This document shows, one piece after another, positions 11,993 through 12,489 of a stretch of 12,489 nucleotides of DNA. The position numbers and the translations under genes are program-made. Position 1 is the stretch's first letter; each line of letters starts with the position of its first letter. A model generated the notes under the pieces. It saw only the letters and a list, made by a program, of their open reading frames with translations. It was not told where the DNA came from and made no database searches. This DNA is from Baffinella frigidus (Eukaryota; Cryptophyceae; Cryptomonadales; Baffinellaceae), in the NCBI GenBank assembly GCA_026770585.1, contig MU647126.1:116261-128749 (forward strand). Reading direction: 5' to 3'.

Positions 11993-11999
11993 GGCTCAT

Positions 12000-12335
12000 G
12001 GTATTCCATGGTTGAAGTTTAAGAGCTTCAATAACGAATACACCACAAGGTGAAAGGGGATTGTGTGGTGGTGTGATTGAGGTGAAATCAGTTAGACACC
12101 AAAGATGAAAGGAGAGAAATGTGGTTGAGTAGGGGTTTCCCCCGATGTACGGACGTCAGAAAAGTGAAAGGCAATTCAAGCGTCAGAAACAACAACATTC
12201 CGTTGAGATATTGGAAAAGCAACAACAAAACAAAAAGAAGACGCTTCAACAACACAAAGAAACACAGTCCGTTCCCCCAGCCTTTCAATAGGGCTCTCTT
12301 CACTCGCCACCCTCGCTCGGTGCCTGCTCAGCTAC
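12000..12335. other. Low-GC stretch without a recognised gene
   Basis: This A-rich sequence (AACAACAAAACAAAAAGAAG at about 12220) differs in composition from the rest. I found no splice-consistent exons of a known family. Confidence 0.5.
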
Positions 12336-12489
12336 TTGCCGTTGTGTCCTCCGCCTCGCTCCCCTCTTCTCCTCCTCTCCTCTTTTGCTCCTCTCATTCT
12401 CTCCTCCTCCTCTCCACCCCTCCTCCTCACCTCCCCCCCCCCCCTCCTCCTCCCCTCCTCTGCTCTCCCCTCTTCTCCTCTCAACCTCC
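12336..12489. repeat. Pyrimidine-rich low-complexity edge
   Basis: CTCC/CTTCTCC repeats with a C run at about 12432-12443 continue to the window end. On the minus strand this is a purine tract similar to the leader of VPS26 (2819-2940), so it might belong to a neighbouring gene's leader, but that is a guess. Confidence 0.85.

Noticed and set aside
12088-12303. Minus-strand 71-codon frame with a very hydrophobic N-terminal half
   Set aside because: The leucines and phenylalanines come from an A-rich low-complexity stretch (AACAACAAAACAAAAAG). No family resemblance and no splice context.

Overview
This is intron-dense nuclear DNA from a eukaryote, most likely a microalga or related protist. 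Two conserved membrane-trafficking genes are split into many small exons (47 to 105 bases). All 19 inferred introns obey GT-AG, and most carry degenerate arrays of the plant-type telomere heptamer TTTAGGG/CCCTAAA. That heptamer occurs in plants, green algae, cryptophytes and several alveolates. I lean weakly towards a cryptophyte-like or other secondary alga, but the sequence does not settle this.

Bases 9-2664 (minus strand) hold the first six exons of COG7, a subunit of the conserved oligomeric Golgi tethering complex; the gene runs off the left edge. Bases 2920-8768 (plus strand) hold an apparently complete VPS26, the arrestin-fold subunit of retromer, in 15 exons. The two start codons are 255 bases apart and divergent, so the genes probably share a bidirectional promoter. 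COG handles retrograde vesicle tethering at the Golgi and retromer handles endosome-to-Golgi retrieval, so the pairing is functionally coherent.

The most unusual feature is a set of exon echoes. Introns of both genes contain partial second or third copies of the neighbouring exon, sometimes with its splice site: COG7 exon 5 (two echoes), COG7 exon 6, VPS26 exons 3 and 10, and more weakly exons 7 and 9. The introns also contain foldback (MITE-like) elements, minisatellites and microsatellites.

Bases 8769-12489 hold no gene I can recognise. They contain pentamer and 26-base tandem repeats, two foldback elements, a cluster at about 10499-11992 made of direct and inverted copies of a roughly 220-base dispersed repeat, and a pyrimidine-rich right edge.

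Exon models come from reading the frames by eye against remembered VPS26 and COG7 family sequences; no alignment or transcript evidence was available.
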